Assembly (NCBI GenBank): GCA_021325365.1 | Contig: JAJPHF010000046.1 | Span: 1 to 37,822 of the forward strand | Reading direction: 5' to 3' | Length of the DNA: 37,822 bases | DNA from: Pseudomonadota bacterium | GTDB taxonomy: Bacteria > Chloroflexota > UBA6077 > JAJPHF01 | Shown here: piece by piece, positions 1 through 7,163 of the stretch | Numbering within the stretch: position 1 is the stretch's first letter | How the letters are laid out: every line of letters begins with the position of its first letter | Position numbers and translations under genes: made by a program | Notes under the pieces: generated by a model | Database searches by the model: none | What the model was told of the DNA's origin: nothing | The model's input: only the letters and a program-made list of their open reading frames with translations

Positions 1-2
1 AG

Positions 3-92
3 GCGCTGGCGGCCGATCCGGGCCGCGTACGCCGGCTCACTGGCTGGGCCTGGATCACCGACGCACTCACGCCATTTATGGTCACCTCATAG
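3..92 (+). CDS. 3' end of an unidentified gene (partial)
   Basis: An open frame enters from the left edge and stops with TAG at 90-92, giving a 29-residue tail rich in Trp, Leu and Thr (it includes GWAWITDAL). The tail reads like the end of a folded protein, and its stop lies 10 bases from the stop of the opposing gene, as expected of convergent genes. Too little is visible to name a family. That it is coding at all is an inference from composition and position. Confidence 0.4.
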   Translation, partial: ALAADPGRVRRLTGWAWITDALTPFMVTS

Positions 93-102
93 CGAATTGG
101 TA

Positions 103-659
103 TTAGATCTGTTGCAGCGCGGTGTGCACGACCAGGCCCAGGAAGGCGAGGCAGGGCGGGATCGCCGCCCACTCCAGCCAGGAGACGCGGTACGTGGCCC
201 GCGGCCGGCCACCGCTAGCCAGTAAGCGTTCAGGCCGGCCTGAACGTAGGCGGTCGCCACGGCGGACGCCGCGCCGACGCTCAGCCAGAGGAGCGGCTTG
301 AAGGGGTCGTTCGGCGCGAAGTAGAAGATGAGCAGGTAGACCATCCCCATCTGCCACATCACGCCGAGCAGCACCTCCCAGGGGTCTACCGTTCGCGGCG
401 ACTCGGCGACCTGCAGCATCGCCCGCACCGCGGCGCAGTGGGCGTGGACGCGGAACAGCCCGTACAGCGGCACGAAGTAGCTGAGGGCGTGCCAGAACGG
501 GTGCATTCGCTCGTCGTGCAGCTCGCGCTTCATCTCGGACCAGGTGACGCCCATCCAGACCGGGAAGTACAGCCCGAGCGTGGCGAGCGAGAGCAGGCCG
601 ACGAGCCAGAGCGGGCGGAGGTGAGGACAGTGCGAGCTGCGCGGCAACGCGGTAATCAT
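103..659 (-). pseudogene. DUF4234-like multi-pass membrane protein, frameshifted near its C-terminus
   Basis: From ATG at 659 the protein has hydrophobic segments at about residues 14-32, 56-70 and 98-114, with the small, aromatic-rich helices of DUF4234-type membrane proteins of unknown role. The start is set by AGGAGG seven bases upstream; a longer frame to 731 lacks such a site. At about 205-225 the sensible protein leaves frame. The original frame runs into Arg/Pro/Ser-rich nonsense, while the next frame continues as a Trp-rich segment and a final membrane helix (AAIPPCLAFLGLVV) ending at 103. This is a one-base loss in a GC run: either a genuine lesion or a sequencing error. It is transcribed away from two CRP-type sites at 764-802. 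Confidence 0.55.
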
Positions 660-735
660 CTGCCGTCCTCCTGCCGCCACGGTGCGGGTGGAGGGAACCG
701 CCATCGGCTGCCGAGTCGGCATCGCTGGCACGCGG

Positions 736-741
736 AGTCTA
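736..741 (-). promoter_or_regulatory. Possible -10 box of the leftward membrane-protein gene
   Basis: Read on the minus strand the hexamer is TAGACT. No good -35 is present, but the centre of the nearer TGTGA-N6-TCACA site (771.5) would lie about 42 bases upstream of the predicted start of transcription. That is the spacing of class II CRP-activated promoters. The promoter assignment is inference. Confidence 0.35.
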
Positions 742-763
742 GTCGCTTCGAACTCGCCCGTTC

Positions 764-802
764 TGTGACCGGCTTCACACCGCCCCTGTGAAGCCGGTCA
801 CA
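764..802. promoter_or_regulatory. Two CRP/FNR-type operators arranged as a perfect inverted repeat
   Basis: 764-779 reads TGTGACCGGCTTCACA and 787-802 reads TGTGAAGCCGGTCACA. Each is a full TGTGA-N6-TCACA site of the CRP family, and each is the exact reverse complement of the other, separated by seven bases (centres 23 bp apart). The pair lies between divergent genes starting at 659 and 910, so an operator role fits better than a terminator, and no T-run follows. An adenylate cyclase gene lies about 600 bases to the right. Binding by a CRP-family protein is inferred from the consensus. Confidence 0.7.
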
Positions 803-847
803 AATCGATCATACGCAACTCCCCGAATTGAGAGTCGCGGCTCCTGC

Positions 848-876
848 TTGACGCCTGCGAACGAATGTTCTATCAA
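848..876 (+). promoter_or_regulatory. Sigma70-type promoter for the small-protein operon
   Basis: TTGACG at 848-853, a 17-base spacer and TATCAA at 871-876. Predicted transcription start near 883, 27 bases before the ATG at 910. The CRP-type sites lie at about -88 and -111 from it. Confidence 0.6.
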
Positions 877-909
877 TGAAGAGAGGGCGCGGAGCGGAAG
901 GAGCGAGCC

Positions 910-1275
910 ATGGCGGCGCAAGACGACGCGGCGGAGTCGGGCCAGAGCGCGGACGCGGCGGCGATCGCGGCGGCGTGGGCGGAGGGCGAGGCGGGCTGGG
1001 CGCGGCTGGCGCGCGATTGGGGCCTGGGGGCCGACGCGGCCGGCGACCAGGCCGGGCCCACGGACCCCTCGCCGGCCGAAGCGGGCCGCTGGTGGGCGGG
1101 GCCGCCCTGGAACGGGCGGATCGCGGCCGACGAGTTCCGTGCCATCGTCGCGGCTTACGTCGCGCGCTACGGCGCCTACACCCCCGACCTGCCCTGCCGC
1201 GAGCCCGGTCTCCTGCGGGCCTGGCTCCGCGAGCGGCAGGACCCCGAGACGCGCCCGCCGCGGGTAGCAGCATGA
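910..1275 (+). CDS. Small hypothetical protein, first gene of a two-gene operon
   Basis: A 121-residue soluble protein with an Ala/Asp/Glu-rich N-terminus (residues 1-35) and a Trp/Arg-rich C-terminal half with motifs such as GRWWAGPPWNGR and a predicted helix around EFRAIVAAYVARYG. I do not recognise a family. The start is well supported: GGAAGGAG lies seven bases upstream, and a promoter at 848-876 precedes it. Its TGA overlaps the ATG of the next small gene (ATGA), so the two are probably translationally coupled. It is transcribed towards, and convergent with, the adenylate cyclase gene. Confidence 0.65.
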   Translation: MAAQDDAAESGQSADAAAIAAAWAEGEAGWARLARDWGLGADAAGDQAGPTDPSPAEAGRWWAGPPWNGRIAADEFRAIVAAYVARYGAYTPDLPCREPGLLRAWLRERQDPETRPPRVAA

Positions 1276-1403
1276 TCGACCTAGCCTACTGGCGCTGGGG
1301 CACCGGCCAGCCGCGGCCGCCGCTCGTTCGCTTCACGCCCGCCGAGCTAGCGCACCTGCGCTTCCTGCGCTGGCTCGTCGCCAGCGGCCGCCTGACGTCT
1401 TAG
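1272..1403 (+). CDS. 43-residue basic hypothetical protein coupled to the upstream gene
   Basis: A 43-codon frame opens with the ATG that overlaps the upstream stop (ATGA at 1272-1275) and ends at TAG 1401-1403. The product is basic and Trp/Leu-rich (RFTPAELAHLRFLRWLV). It has no cysteines or signal peptide, and could form a single amphipathic helix. Its stop overlaps the stop codon of the opposing adenylate cyclase gene, so there is no space between the two transcription units. The overlap with a well-supported gene is the main argument that it is real. Function unknown. Confidence 0.5.
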   Translation: MIDLAYWRWGTGQPRPPLVRFTPAELAHLRFLRWLVASGRLTS

Positions 1404-2968
1404 ACTTTGGGCCCCAGCACGCGGTAGGCGACGACCGGCTCGCGGCGCCCGCGCACCTCGAGTGGTCCCAGGCGCTCCACGGCGAACACGTCCCGCACGC
1501 GCTGGTAGGTCGCCTCACTGATCACGATCTCGCCCGGGCCGGCGCTAGCCTGCAAGCGCGCGGCGACGTTCACGGCGTCGCCGATCGCGGTGTAGCTCAT
1601 CAGGTCCGGCGTGCCGATGTAGCCGGCCACCGCCTCGCCGGTGTTCACGCCCACGCCGAAGCTCGCCTTCCGCCCATCGGGCAGGTTGACCCGCACGACG
1701 CTGCCCTGCAGCGCGATCGCGGCCCACACCGCGCGCTCGGCGTGATCGGCCTGGTCGGTCGGCGCGTTGAACAGGGCCATCAGCGCGTCGCCGATGTACT
1801 TGTCCACCGTGCCCTCGCAGACGCGGATCGCCTGCGTGGCCAGCTCCAGGTAGCGGTTGAGCAGGGCGACGAGGGTCTCGGGAGGCGTGTCCTCGCTCAG
1901 CGAGGTGTAGCCGCGGATGTCGGCGAACAGCACGGAGATCTCCTTGCGCACGCCGGCCAGCTTCTCGGCGGCCTCCGGATTGCGCAGGATCTCCTCGCGC
2001 ACCGCTTCCGAGAAGAATCGCCCGAGCAGGAGGCGCTTCTCCTCCTCGGCCTGCTTCTCCTTCTCTAGCTGGCGTCGCCTGGTCTGGTCCTCCAGCGCTA
2101 GCACCAGCCCGCCCTCGTGGCCGTCGGCACCACCCAGCCGCGTCACCCGGGCGCTGAGGTAGACCCGCCCGCGCCCGGGCACCTCGCAGGCCACGTCGTG
2201 GCTCGCGCCGGTGTGCGTGTCGAGCGGCAGCGCGCCGGCGCGGTAGGCGCGCAGGAACTGGCTCATGTCGGGGCCCAGCACCTCGGCGTAGGGCCGGCCG
2301 AGCGCCTGCTCGGCCGGCACGCCAAAGATCGCGGCGGCGGCGGCGTTCAGCGTGGCGACGTGGTCGGTCGCGTCCACGACCACCACGCCGCTGGCCACGC
2401 TCTGGAAGATGTTGGCCTGGTAGGCTTGCAGGGCGGCGATCTCGGCCAGGCGCTGCTCCAGCCCGCGGTACAGGCGCGCGTTGTCGATGGCGATCGCCGC
2501 CTGGCTGGCGAAGGCGACGAGCAGGTCGAGGTCGGCCTGGCCGAACAGGCCCACGCGCAGGCGGTTGTCCACGTACATCGCGCCGATGATCTTGCCCCGC
2601 ACCTGCAGCGGCGCGCAGAGGATCGAGCGCAGCCGCAGGGAGACCACGCTCTGGAAGTCCTGGTAGGCGGGGTCGTTGATGGCGTCGCGCACCAGCAGCG
2701 GCGTGCCGTTGGCCACGACCTCGTCGACCAGGTGGCGGCTGACCTCGAATGGCGCCGAGTCGATCGTCGCGCGGTCGAGGTTGCGGGCCACCTCCACCCG
2801 CAGCTCGCCCGAGGTCGGCTCGATCAGCATGACGAAGCCGCGCTCGGCGCCGGTCACGCGGATCAGGCTATCCATGACCCGCTCGAGCACCTCGCCCGGG
2901 TCCAGCGACGAGCCGATGAGGCGCCCCACCTCGTAGAGCACGGCGAACTTGTCGTCCCGCTCGGCCAT
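1400..2968 (-). CDS. Class III adenylate cyclase with GAF and PAS sensory domains
   Basis: A soluble 522-residue protein predicted to make cAMP from ATP. A GAF domain occupies residues 5-165, a helical linker and PAS domain about 170-300, a charged coiled coil about 297-325, and the class III catalytic domain 340-520. Catalytic residues visible are the metal-binding aspartates D350 (FADIRG) and D394 (KYIGD), the purine-selecting pair K390 and D464 (ATP-type rather than GTP-type), and transition-state N467 and R471. The complete set predicts an active adenylate cyclase. ATG at 2968 is chosen because it begins the GAF domain and follows a G-rich ribosome site; the frame stays open further upstream but overlaps the next gene. 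The GAF/PAS ligands are unknown. The nearby CRP-type operators at 764-802 suggest local cAMP signalling (inference). Confidence 0.9.
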   Translation of the reverse strand: MAERDDKFAVLYEVGRLIGSSLDPGEVLERVMDSLIRVTGAERGFVMLIEPTSGELRVEVARNLDRATIDSAPFEVSRHLVDEVVANGTPLLVRDAINDPAYQDFQSVVSLRLRSILCAPLQVRGKIIGAMYVDNRLRVGLFGQADLDLLVAFASQAAIAIDNARLYRGLEQRLAEIAALQAYQANIFQSVASGVVVVDATDHVATLNAAAAAIFGVPAEQALGRPYAEVLGPDMSQFLRAYRAGALPLDTHTGASHDVACEVPGRGRVYLSARVTRLGGADGHEGGLVLALEDQTRRRQLEKEKQAEEEKRLLLGRFFSEAVREEILRNPEAAEKLAGVRKEISVLFADIRGYTSLSEDTPPETLVALLNRYLELATQAIRVCEGTVDKYIGDALMALFNAPTDQADHAERAVWAAIALQGSVVRVNLPDGRKASFGVGVNTGEAVAGYIGTPDLMSYTAIGDAVNVAARLQASAGPGEIVISEATYQRVRDVFAVERLGPLEVRGRREPVVAYRVLGPKV

Positions 2969-3015
2969 CCCCTGCCCCCCGCGACTCCGGCCATTGTACC
3001 GCGGGACGGCGGGAC

Positions 3016-3537
3016 TCAGGCGTGCAGGAGGACCAGGCGCGCGACGAACACCAGGATGGCGCTGAGAGCGAGGAAGGGCAGGAAGGAAACCGCCAGCAGC
3101 TCGCGCTGGCGGAAGGTGACGAGGAAGTAGACGGAGACGATGCCCACCAGCAGCGCCCAGCCCGCCGCCACCACCAGCACGCCGGGCCAGCCTGCCACCA
3201 GGCCGACGCAGAGGTGGGCCCGCGCGTCGATCGCGCGGCGCGACAGCGCGGCGCTGGCCGCCAGGCGGCCGTCGCCGGTCGGGCGGGCCGGGGAGCCGGC
3301 GCCGGCCAGCGCGGCCGGGGCCTGGCTGAGCACGCCGAGCAGGAAGCCGGCGCCCCCGGCGGCGAAGCCCTGGACGAGCTGCTCCGGCGTGGCCGCCAGC
3401 AACATCAGGGCCCAGGCGTAGCCGATGCAGGCCAGGCTGAGCCAGCCATCGGGCAGGCGGTCGTGCAGCGACTCGTAGAGGCTTAGCGCCGTCAGCAGCG
3501 CGAGGAGGGAAAGCCAGAGCGCGAGCTGCGGCGTCAT
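3016..3537 (-). CDS. Multi-pass membrane protein resembling A24 prepilin peptidases
   Basis: A 173-residue integral membrane protein with four to six hydrophobic segments (about 5-17, 35-50, 62-75, 110-135, 145-170). Two spots recall A24 leader peptidases (TadV/CpaA type): ESLHDRLPDGWL near residue 21, matching the D-x6-PNWL motif, and GDGRL near residue 88, matching GDVKL. In the first the usual catalytic aspartate would be glutamate, so activity is doubtful. No pilin genes are nearby. ATG at 3537 is preferred; a longer frame to 3606 adds a poor N-terminus. It lies 47 bases upstream of the cyclase gene on the same strand, so the two may be cotranscribed. Family assignment is tentative. Confidence 0.5.
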   Translation of the reverse strand: MTPQLALWLSLLALLTALSLYESLHDRLPDGWLSLACIGYAWALMLLAATPEQLVQGFAAGGAGFLLGVLSQAPAALAGAGSPARPTGDGRLAASAALSRRAIDARAHLCVGLVAGWPGVLVVAAGWALLVGIVSVYFLVTFRQRELLAVSFLPFLALSAILVFVARLVLLHA

Positions 3538-3734
3538 GGTCACTGCCCACTCACGGATCGCCGCCGCCACGCGGCAGCCGGGAGGCGGCAGCAGCCCCCT
3601 TCCCACCGCTGCCTCGTCTTGCCCTTATGCTAACCACCGCCCGGCCCTGGCGCAAGGGGACGTCAGGGCTTCAACCACGGGCCGCCGCGGCCTCGCACTC
3701 GCCGTGCGCCTGGCCCGAGCTGGCTCGCGGTCGA

Positions 3735-3764
3735 TTGACGCTGCCGCCCGGCCCTTCCTAGAAT
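3735..3764 (+). promoter_or_regulatory. Sigma70-type promoter for the first VOC gene
   Basis: TTGACG at 3735-3740, an 18-base spacer and TAGAAT at 3759-3764. Predicted start near 3771, giving a leader of about 47 bases to the ATG at 3818. Confidence 0.6.
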
Positions 3765-3817
3765 GGGGCGCTCAGGACGACCCGTGCGCAGCGGCCCGAC
3801 GGGCCAGGGAGGGGAGC

Positions 3818-4249
3818 ATGTCCAGGCTGACCCGGATCCAACACGAGGGCATCCCGGTCCGCGACCTCGAGAAGTCGCAGCGCTTCTACGAGCAGGTCAT
3901 CGGGCTGCAGTCCATCCCGCGACCGCCCCTGGGCGCCGGCGTCTGGCTGGCCGACGCCAGCGGTGCTCCGCAGATGCACCTGATCGTGAACCCGGACTGG
4001 CCCGTGCCCGGGCCGGACGCGAAGCCCGACGCGCGGGGCCGCCACACAGCGTTCCTGGTCGAGGACTACGAGGCGCTGAAGCGCCGCTTCCAGGAGCACG
4101 GCGTGACCTGGAGCGAGCTGCCCAATAGCCCTGTCGGCCTGCCGCAGCTCTTCTGCGTCGATCCCGACGGCCACACGCTGGAGTTCCAGCCGGCCGAGCG
4201 CTACGGCGACGAGATCTTTACGCCCGGCTACAAGCCCAGCGGCGCCTGA
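3818..4249 (+). CDS. VOC-superfamily (glyoxalase/dioxygenase fold) protein
   Basis: A 143-residue protein with the paired beta-alpha-beta-beta-beta modules of the vicinal-oxygen-chelate fold. Predicted metal ligands are H9 (HEGIPV), H76 (RHTAFLVED) and E122 (DGHTLEFQ), with FCVDPDGHTLEF forming the usual C-terminal strand. Such proteins act on small dicarbonyl, catechol or thiol substrates or confer drug resistance; the substrate here is not readable. The start is fixed by a GGGAGGGG ribosome site just upstream and a promoter at 3735-3764. It appears to be a single-gene unit. A second VOC gene lies at 7164. Confidence 0.85.
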   Translation: MSRLTRIQHEGIPVRDLEKSQRFYEQVIGLQSIPRPPLGAGVWLADASGAPQMHLIVNPDWPVPGPDAKPDARGRHTAFLVEDYEALKRRFQEHGVTWSELPNSPVGLPQLFCVDPDGHTLEFQPAERYGDEIFTPGYKPSGA

Positions 4250-4403
4250 GCGCTCCCCCCGCCGGCCGGCCTGTCCGTGCGCTTCGGCCCAGGCCCGCGC
4301 TCGTCGCCGGGCCCCGGTGCCGCGGGGAACGGCCTTTGTGGCACGGCCGTGCCCCCGCTCGGTAGAGCGCCGCGGGTGGCGGTTGCTACACTGAATTGGT
4401 CCC

Positions 4404-5273
4404 ATGGTGCTGGGACCGACGATCACGGGCCGACCTCCCCGGTCGGTCGCGGGGGAATCCTTGGGTAGTCCAAGCGGTCCGGCTCGCGCGCTCGCCTCCT
4501 GTCTCGCGACGGTCAGCCTCCTCAGCGGACTCGGCGTCGCCCTGTTCGGCGGCGACGCCCGCTCGCTGGTCTTACTAGTGCTCGGGCTCGTCGGTGGCGT
4601 TGCCGCCACCATCGCCCTGGCGCCGCCGCCCGCGCGCCCGGCGCCGGTGCCCGCGGCCCCGTGGGGCCCGCCGCCGGCGCGGCGTCCGCCGGAGCCGCGC
4701 TCGCCGGACCAGCCGCTCAAGGTCAGCAACGGCGTGCGATTCGGCGCGGGGATGACGGCCTACGCGGCCGGGCCCCGCCGGGCGGCGCCGCCCGGCGGCC
4801 CCACCGCATCGCCGGCCTCGGCCACCGGCCCTGCCCGTCCGCCCGACTGGCCGGGCGCGACTGCTGCCGAGCGGGCCGAGGGGGTCCGCGGCTGGGAGGG
4901 GACGCCCGCGCCCGCTCCGCCGGTCGCGAGCCGGCCCGCCGAGCGCGATCCTGGCCCGGCCCCGGTCGCCATGGTCCCGCCCGCCGCGCCGCCGCCCGCC
5001 CCCGCGATGCGAGCGGCCGATCTCCGGCCGCTCGCCGTACCGCCGGCGCCAGCGCCAGCCCCTGATTCGGACGCTGAGGCGCCAGGCCCGCCGCGCTCCC
5101 CGGCCGCGGCGCCCAGCCCCCTGCCCGGCACGCGCCGGCTGGAAGACCTGGCCGAGCGGCAGCGCATCGGCCTGACGGCGCTGCGCCGCGACATCCGCGG
5201 CGCCATCGAGCGCCTCGAGGCGGAGGAGCCCCCGCCGGCCGCGCGCCGCCGCGCCCGGCGCTCCCCGGACTGA
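4404..5273 (+). CDS. Proline/alanine-rich membrane-anchored hypothetical protein
   Basis: A 289-residue product with two N-terminal membrane helices (about residues 30-48 and 54-72), a long Pro/Ala/Arg-rich disordered stretch (75-235) and a short charged helix at the C-terminus (LEDLAERQRIGLTALRRDI) that could form a coiled coil. No enzyme motif is visible. The start is uncertain. ATG 4404 lies only about 13 bases after an extended -10 like TGCTACACT. TTG at 4461 has GGGGGAA just before it and would also keep both helices. The extreme base composition makes the coding evidence weaker than for its neighbours, but the helices followed by a coherent C-terminal helix argue for a real gene. Confidence 0.55.
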   Translation: MVLGPTITGRPPRSVAGESLGSPSGPARALASCLATVSLLSGLGVALFGGDARSLVLLVLGLVGGVAATIALAPPPARPAPVPAAPWGPPPARRPPEPRSPDQPLKVSNGVRFGAGMTAYAAGPRRAAPPGGPTASPASATGPARPPDWPGATAAERAEGVRGWEGTPAPAPPVASRPAERDPGPAPVAMVPPAAPPPAPAMRAADLRPLAVPPAPAPAPDSDAEAPGPPRSPAAAPSPLPGTRRLEDLAERQRIGLTALRRDIRGAIERLEAEEPPPAARRRARRSPD

Positions 5274-5395
5274 CCGGGCCGGCGCCGGGCACCGCGGGGG
5301 CGCGCGGCTCCCGCGGCGCCGCTATTCAGCGGGCGCCACTGCCGCACGCCGAGCCACCGTTCGAGTTCGCAGCCGGTGCGGCTTCCAGGGCGCAG

Positions 5396-5560
5396 TTATT
5401 CTGGCTCGAGCGGCACCTCGCCGCCGGTGGCCTCGTCGAACTGCAGCAACTCGGTCGCGCCGCAGTTCGGGCACACCCACTCGTCGCGGCTCTCGCCCAC
5501 CGGGTCCAGCGGTGGGAGCGACGTCGCTCCGCACCGCGGGCAACGCGTCGGCGTCCCCAT
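5396..5560 (-). CDS. 54-residue zinc-ribbon protein
   Basis: A very small protein with two CxxC knuckles (C7/C10 and C30/C33) that should bind one zinc ion, followed by an acidic tail (FDEATGGEVPLEPE). The fold is that of rubredoxin-like or zinc-ribbon regulatory proteins; no partner can be named. The start at 5560 is chosen because GGGAGG lies five bases upstream and the first knuckle follows directly; extension to 5677 adds unlikely sequence. It is convergent with the proline-rich membrane protein. Confidence 0.7.
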   Translation of the reverse strand: MGTPTRCPRCGATSLPPLDPVGESRDEWVCPNCGATELLQFDEATGGEVPLEPE

Positions 5561-6007
5561 CGTAGCCTCCCTGCCCTGATCCCCGCATCCACGCCTTCCA
5601 TTATTACCAAGTGTGCGGTAGGAACAGACCAAATCGCAACGCGCCATCGCCGTCCCCGCGCGATCCGCGCTTGCCACGCGCTTACTTTGCCCTCCATTCC
5701 TTCATCACACGTTAAGGTTGCGGAACAGGCGTAATTCTTGTCAGGTCCAGCATGAGTGACGTAGCATGTTGATGGTCCCTGGGAACTGGGGCACACGACG
5801 ACACAACTCGATACTACTGGCGACCAGCGTTGGTCGCTGTGTGATCGCGGCGTGAGCGATGGGCTCCAGGCGTTCCAGGGTCATTTTGTGCCTGGCACTA
5901 GCCCTCCGGAGAGGCAAACCCCTGCCAGGCCTGAGGATACTCCCATGTAAACCAGCTAGCCTAGTCAACGTGTGGAAGGAACTAGTCGACTTACCTGGAG
6001 GTTAGCC
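5561..6007. other. Gene-free region with several hairpins upstream of a small exported protein
   Basis: About 450 bases with lower GC than the surroundings and no convincing gene. It holds short inverted repeats: GCGACCA/TGGTCGC with a four-base loop (5820-5837), GTGCC-T-GGCAC (5888-5898), and arms CCAGGC and GCCTGG spanning the second. The stretch could be a structured 5' leader for the gene at 6008 or simply promoter DNA. I could not match it to a known riboswitch. Confidence 0.35.
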
Positions 6008-6280
6008 ATGCAGTGCAAGGCATCCTTGCGCAGCCTGAGTAGGCGTGCGCTGCTCGCGGGCGCGCTGCTCGCCGGCGGCGTCGGCGGCACGGCGACCGCC
6101 GCGCTCGCCCAGGACGTCGCGGCGTCGACCGCAATCACCGCGGCCCAGGGGCCGATCGCGGCGCCGGCCGTGATCACCGAATCGCAGGGCCCGCTCATCA
6201 CGTCTCCCGATCTCTCCGACGCGGACACGCTGCCGACCTTCGACGAGGGATCGTTCGGCAACAACGGTCCGTACAGCTAG
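6008..6280 (+). CDS. Small exported protein with Tat-like signal peptide
   Basis: A 90-residue protein whose first 34 residues look like a twin-arginine signal: SRRALLAG at 11-18, a Gly/Ala/Leu hydrophobic core and an A-L-A cleavage site before Q35. The mature part of about 56 residues is acidic and carries a loose internal duplication (AAQGPIAAP... and ESQGPLITSP...), ending in GSFGNNGPYS. GGAGG seven bases upstream fixes the ATG at 6008. A 48-bp perfect palindrome 11 bases after its stop probably ends the transcript. The gene stands alone with a long upstream region. Family and function are unknown. Confidence 0.65.
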   Translation: MQCKASLRSLSRRALLAGALLAGGVGGTATAALAQDVAASTAITAAQGPIAAPAVITESQGPLITSPDLSDADTLPTFDEGSFGNNGPYS

Positions 6281-6291
6281 CGGGTCCTCAC

Positions 6292-6339
6292 GCGGGCGGG
6301 GGATGGGTCGGGCCGCGGCCCGACCCATCCCCCGCCCGC
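6292..6339. terminator. 48-bp perfect palindrome, probable bidirectional terminator
   Basis: Every base from 6292 to 6315 pairs with 6339 down to 6316, a loopless 24-bp arm of nearly pure G+C. It begins 11 bases after the stop of the small exported protein and is followed only by TTCT, so U-run-dependent release would be weak. Confidence 0.6.
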
Positions 6340-6476
6340 TTCTGGCGTACCGGCCGTGGATTGCTCTGGGCGCCCGACACGCGGCCGACTCGGTGCGGGC
6401 GACGCGCCTGCGCACGAGCGGGCCGTGTGGTACAACAAGCTACCGGCTCCGAGACAGCCACGTGGGGAGGACGGCA

Positions 6477-6998
6477 ATGCCGAAGGTGCTCATCCTGACC
6501 GACGAGGGCGTAGAAGACCGCGAGATGGCCTACCCTTACTACCGGATGCAGGAGGCCGGCTACACCGTCGAGGTGGTCGGGCCGCAACGCGGCAAGACCT
6601 ACACCGGCGGCCGCGGCCTGCCCTTCACCGCCGACCTCGGCCCCGACGACGTGCGCGTCGACGACTACGCCGCCGTGATCATCCCTGGTGGCAAGGCGCC
6701 CGACCACATGCGCGCCGTGCCTGGCCTCGTCCGCATCGTCCAGGACGCCGTGGCCCGCGACAAGGTCGTGGCGGCGATCTGCCACGGACCACAGATGCTG
6801 ATCGAGGCCGACGTGCTGCGCGGCCGTCGTGCCACCTGCGCGCCCCAGATCAAGACCGACCTGAAGAACGCCGGTGCCAGCTACGTCGACGAGGACGCCG
6901 TTGTCGACGGCAACCTGATCACGTCGCGCTTCCCGCCGGACCTGCCGGCCTTCTGCAAGGCGACCCTGGAAGTGCTCAGCCGGGTGCCGGTGGCCTGA
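6477..6998 (+). CDS. DJ-1/PfpI-family protein (class I amidotransferase-like fold)
   Basis: A 173-residue cytosolic protein of the DJ-1/PfpI superfamily, whose members include deglycases, chaperones and intracellular proteases. The nucleophile elbow AAICHGPQ places C102 and H103, with E13 as the likely acidic partner. GTYTGGRGLPF-like and PGGKAPDHMR segments match the PfpI branch. Length is typical. GGGGAGG about seven bases upstream supports ATG 6477 against a longer open frame. It is followed 165 bases later by a VOC protein; the pair could both deal with reactive carbonyls such as methylglyoxal, but that link is inference. Confidence 0.85.
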   Translation: MPKVLILTDEGVEDREMAYPYYRMQEAGYTVEVVGPQRGKTYTGGRGLPFTADLGPDDVRVDDYAAVIIPGGKAPDHMRAVPGLVRIVQDAVARDKVVAAICHGPQMLIEADVLRGRRATCAPQIKTDLKNAGASYVDEDAVVDGNLITSRFPPDLPAFCKATLEVLSRVPVA

Positions 6999-7163
6999 GG
7001 CGTCCTCTCTCGTGGGAGAGGCGGAACGCTTCCCGTATTGCGCGTTCCGGGGCGAGGCCGTGCGGCGTGCGGGGCCTCACCCCGCGGCACGTGGAGGCGG
7101 GCCTAGCAGCGCGAGTCCTGCGCGTCGCCGCCAGCCCTGCCCCGCGGCATGTGGAGGAGAGAG

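Noticed and set aside
743..762. GCTTCGAACTC resembling a tRNA T-loop
   Set aside because: No acceptor, D or anticodon stems can be built around it.
764..802. The CRP-type inverted repeat read as a terminator
   Set aside because: It lies between divergent gene starts, has no T-run, and each arm matches an operator consensus on its own.
3016..3606. Certain assignment as a functional prepilin peptidase
   Set aside because: The first catalytic aspartate appears replaced by glutamate and no pilus genes are present, so only resemblance is claimed.
5890..5960. GGCAAACC-containing stretch recalling a c-di-GMP riboswitch
   Set aside because: Only the short motif matches; the paired stems and the second conserved block could not be found.
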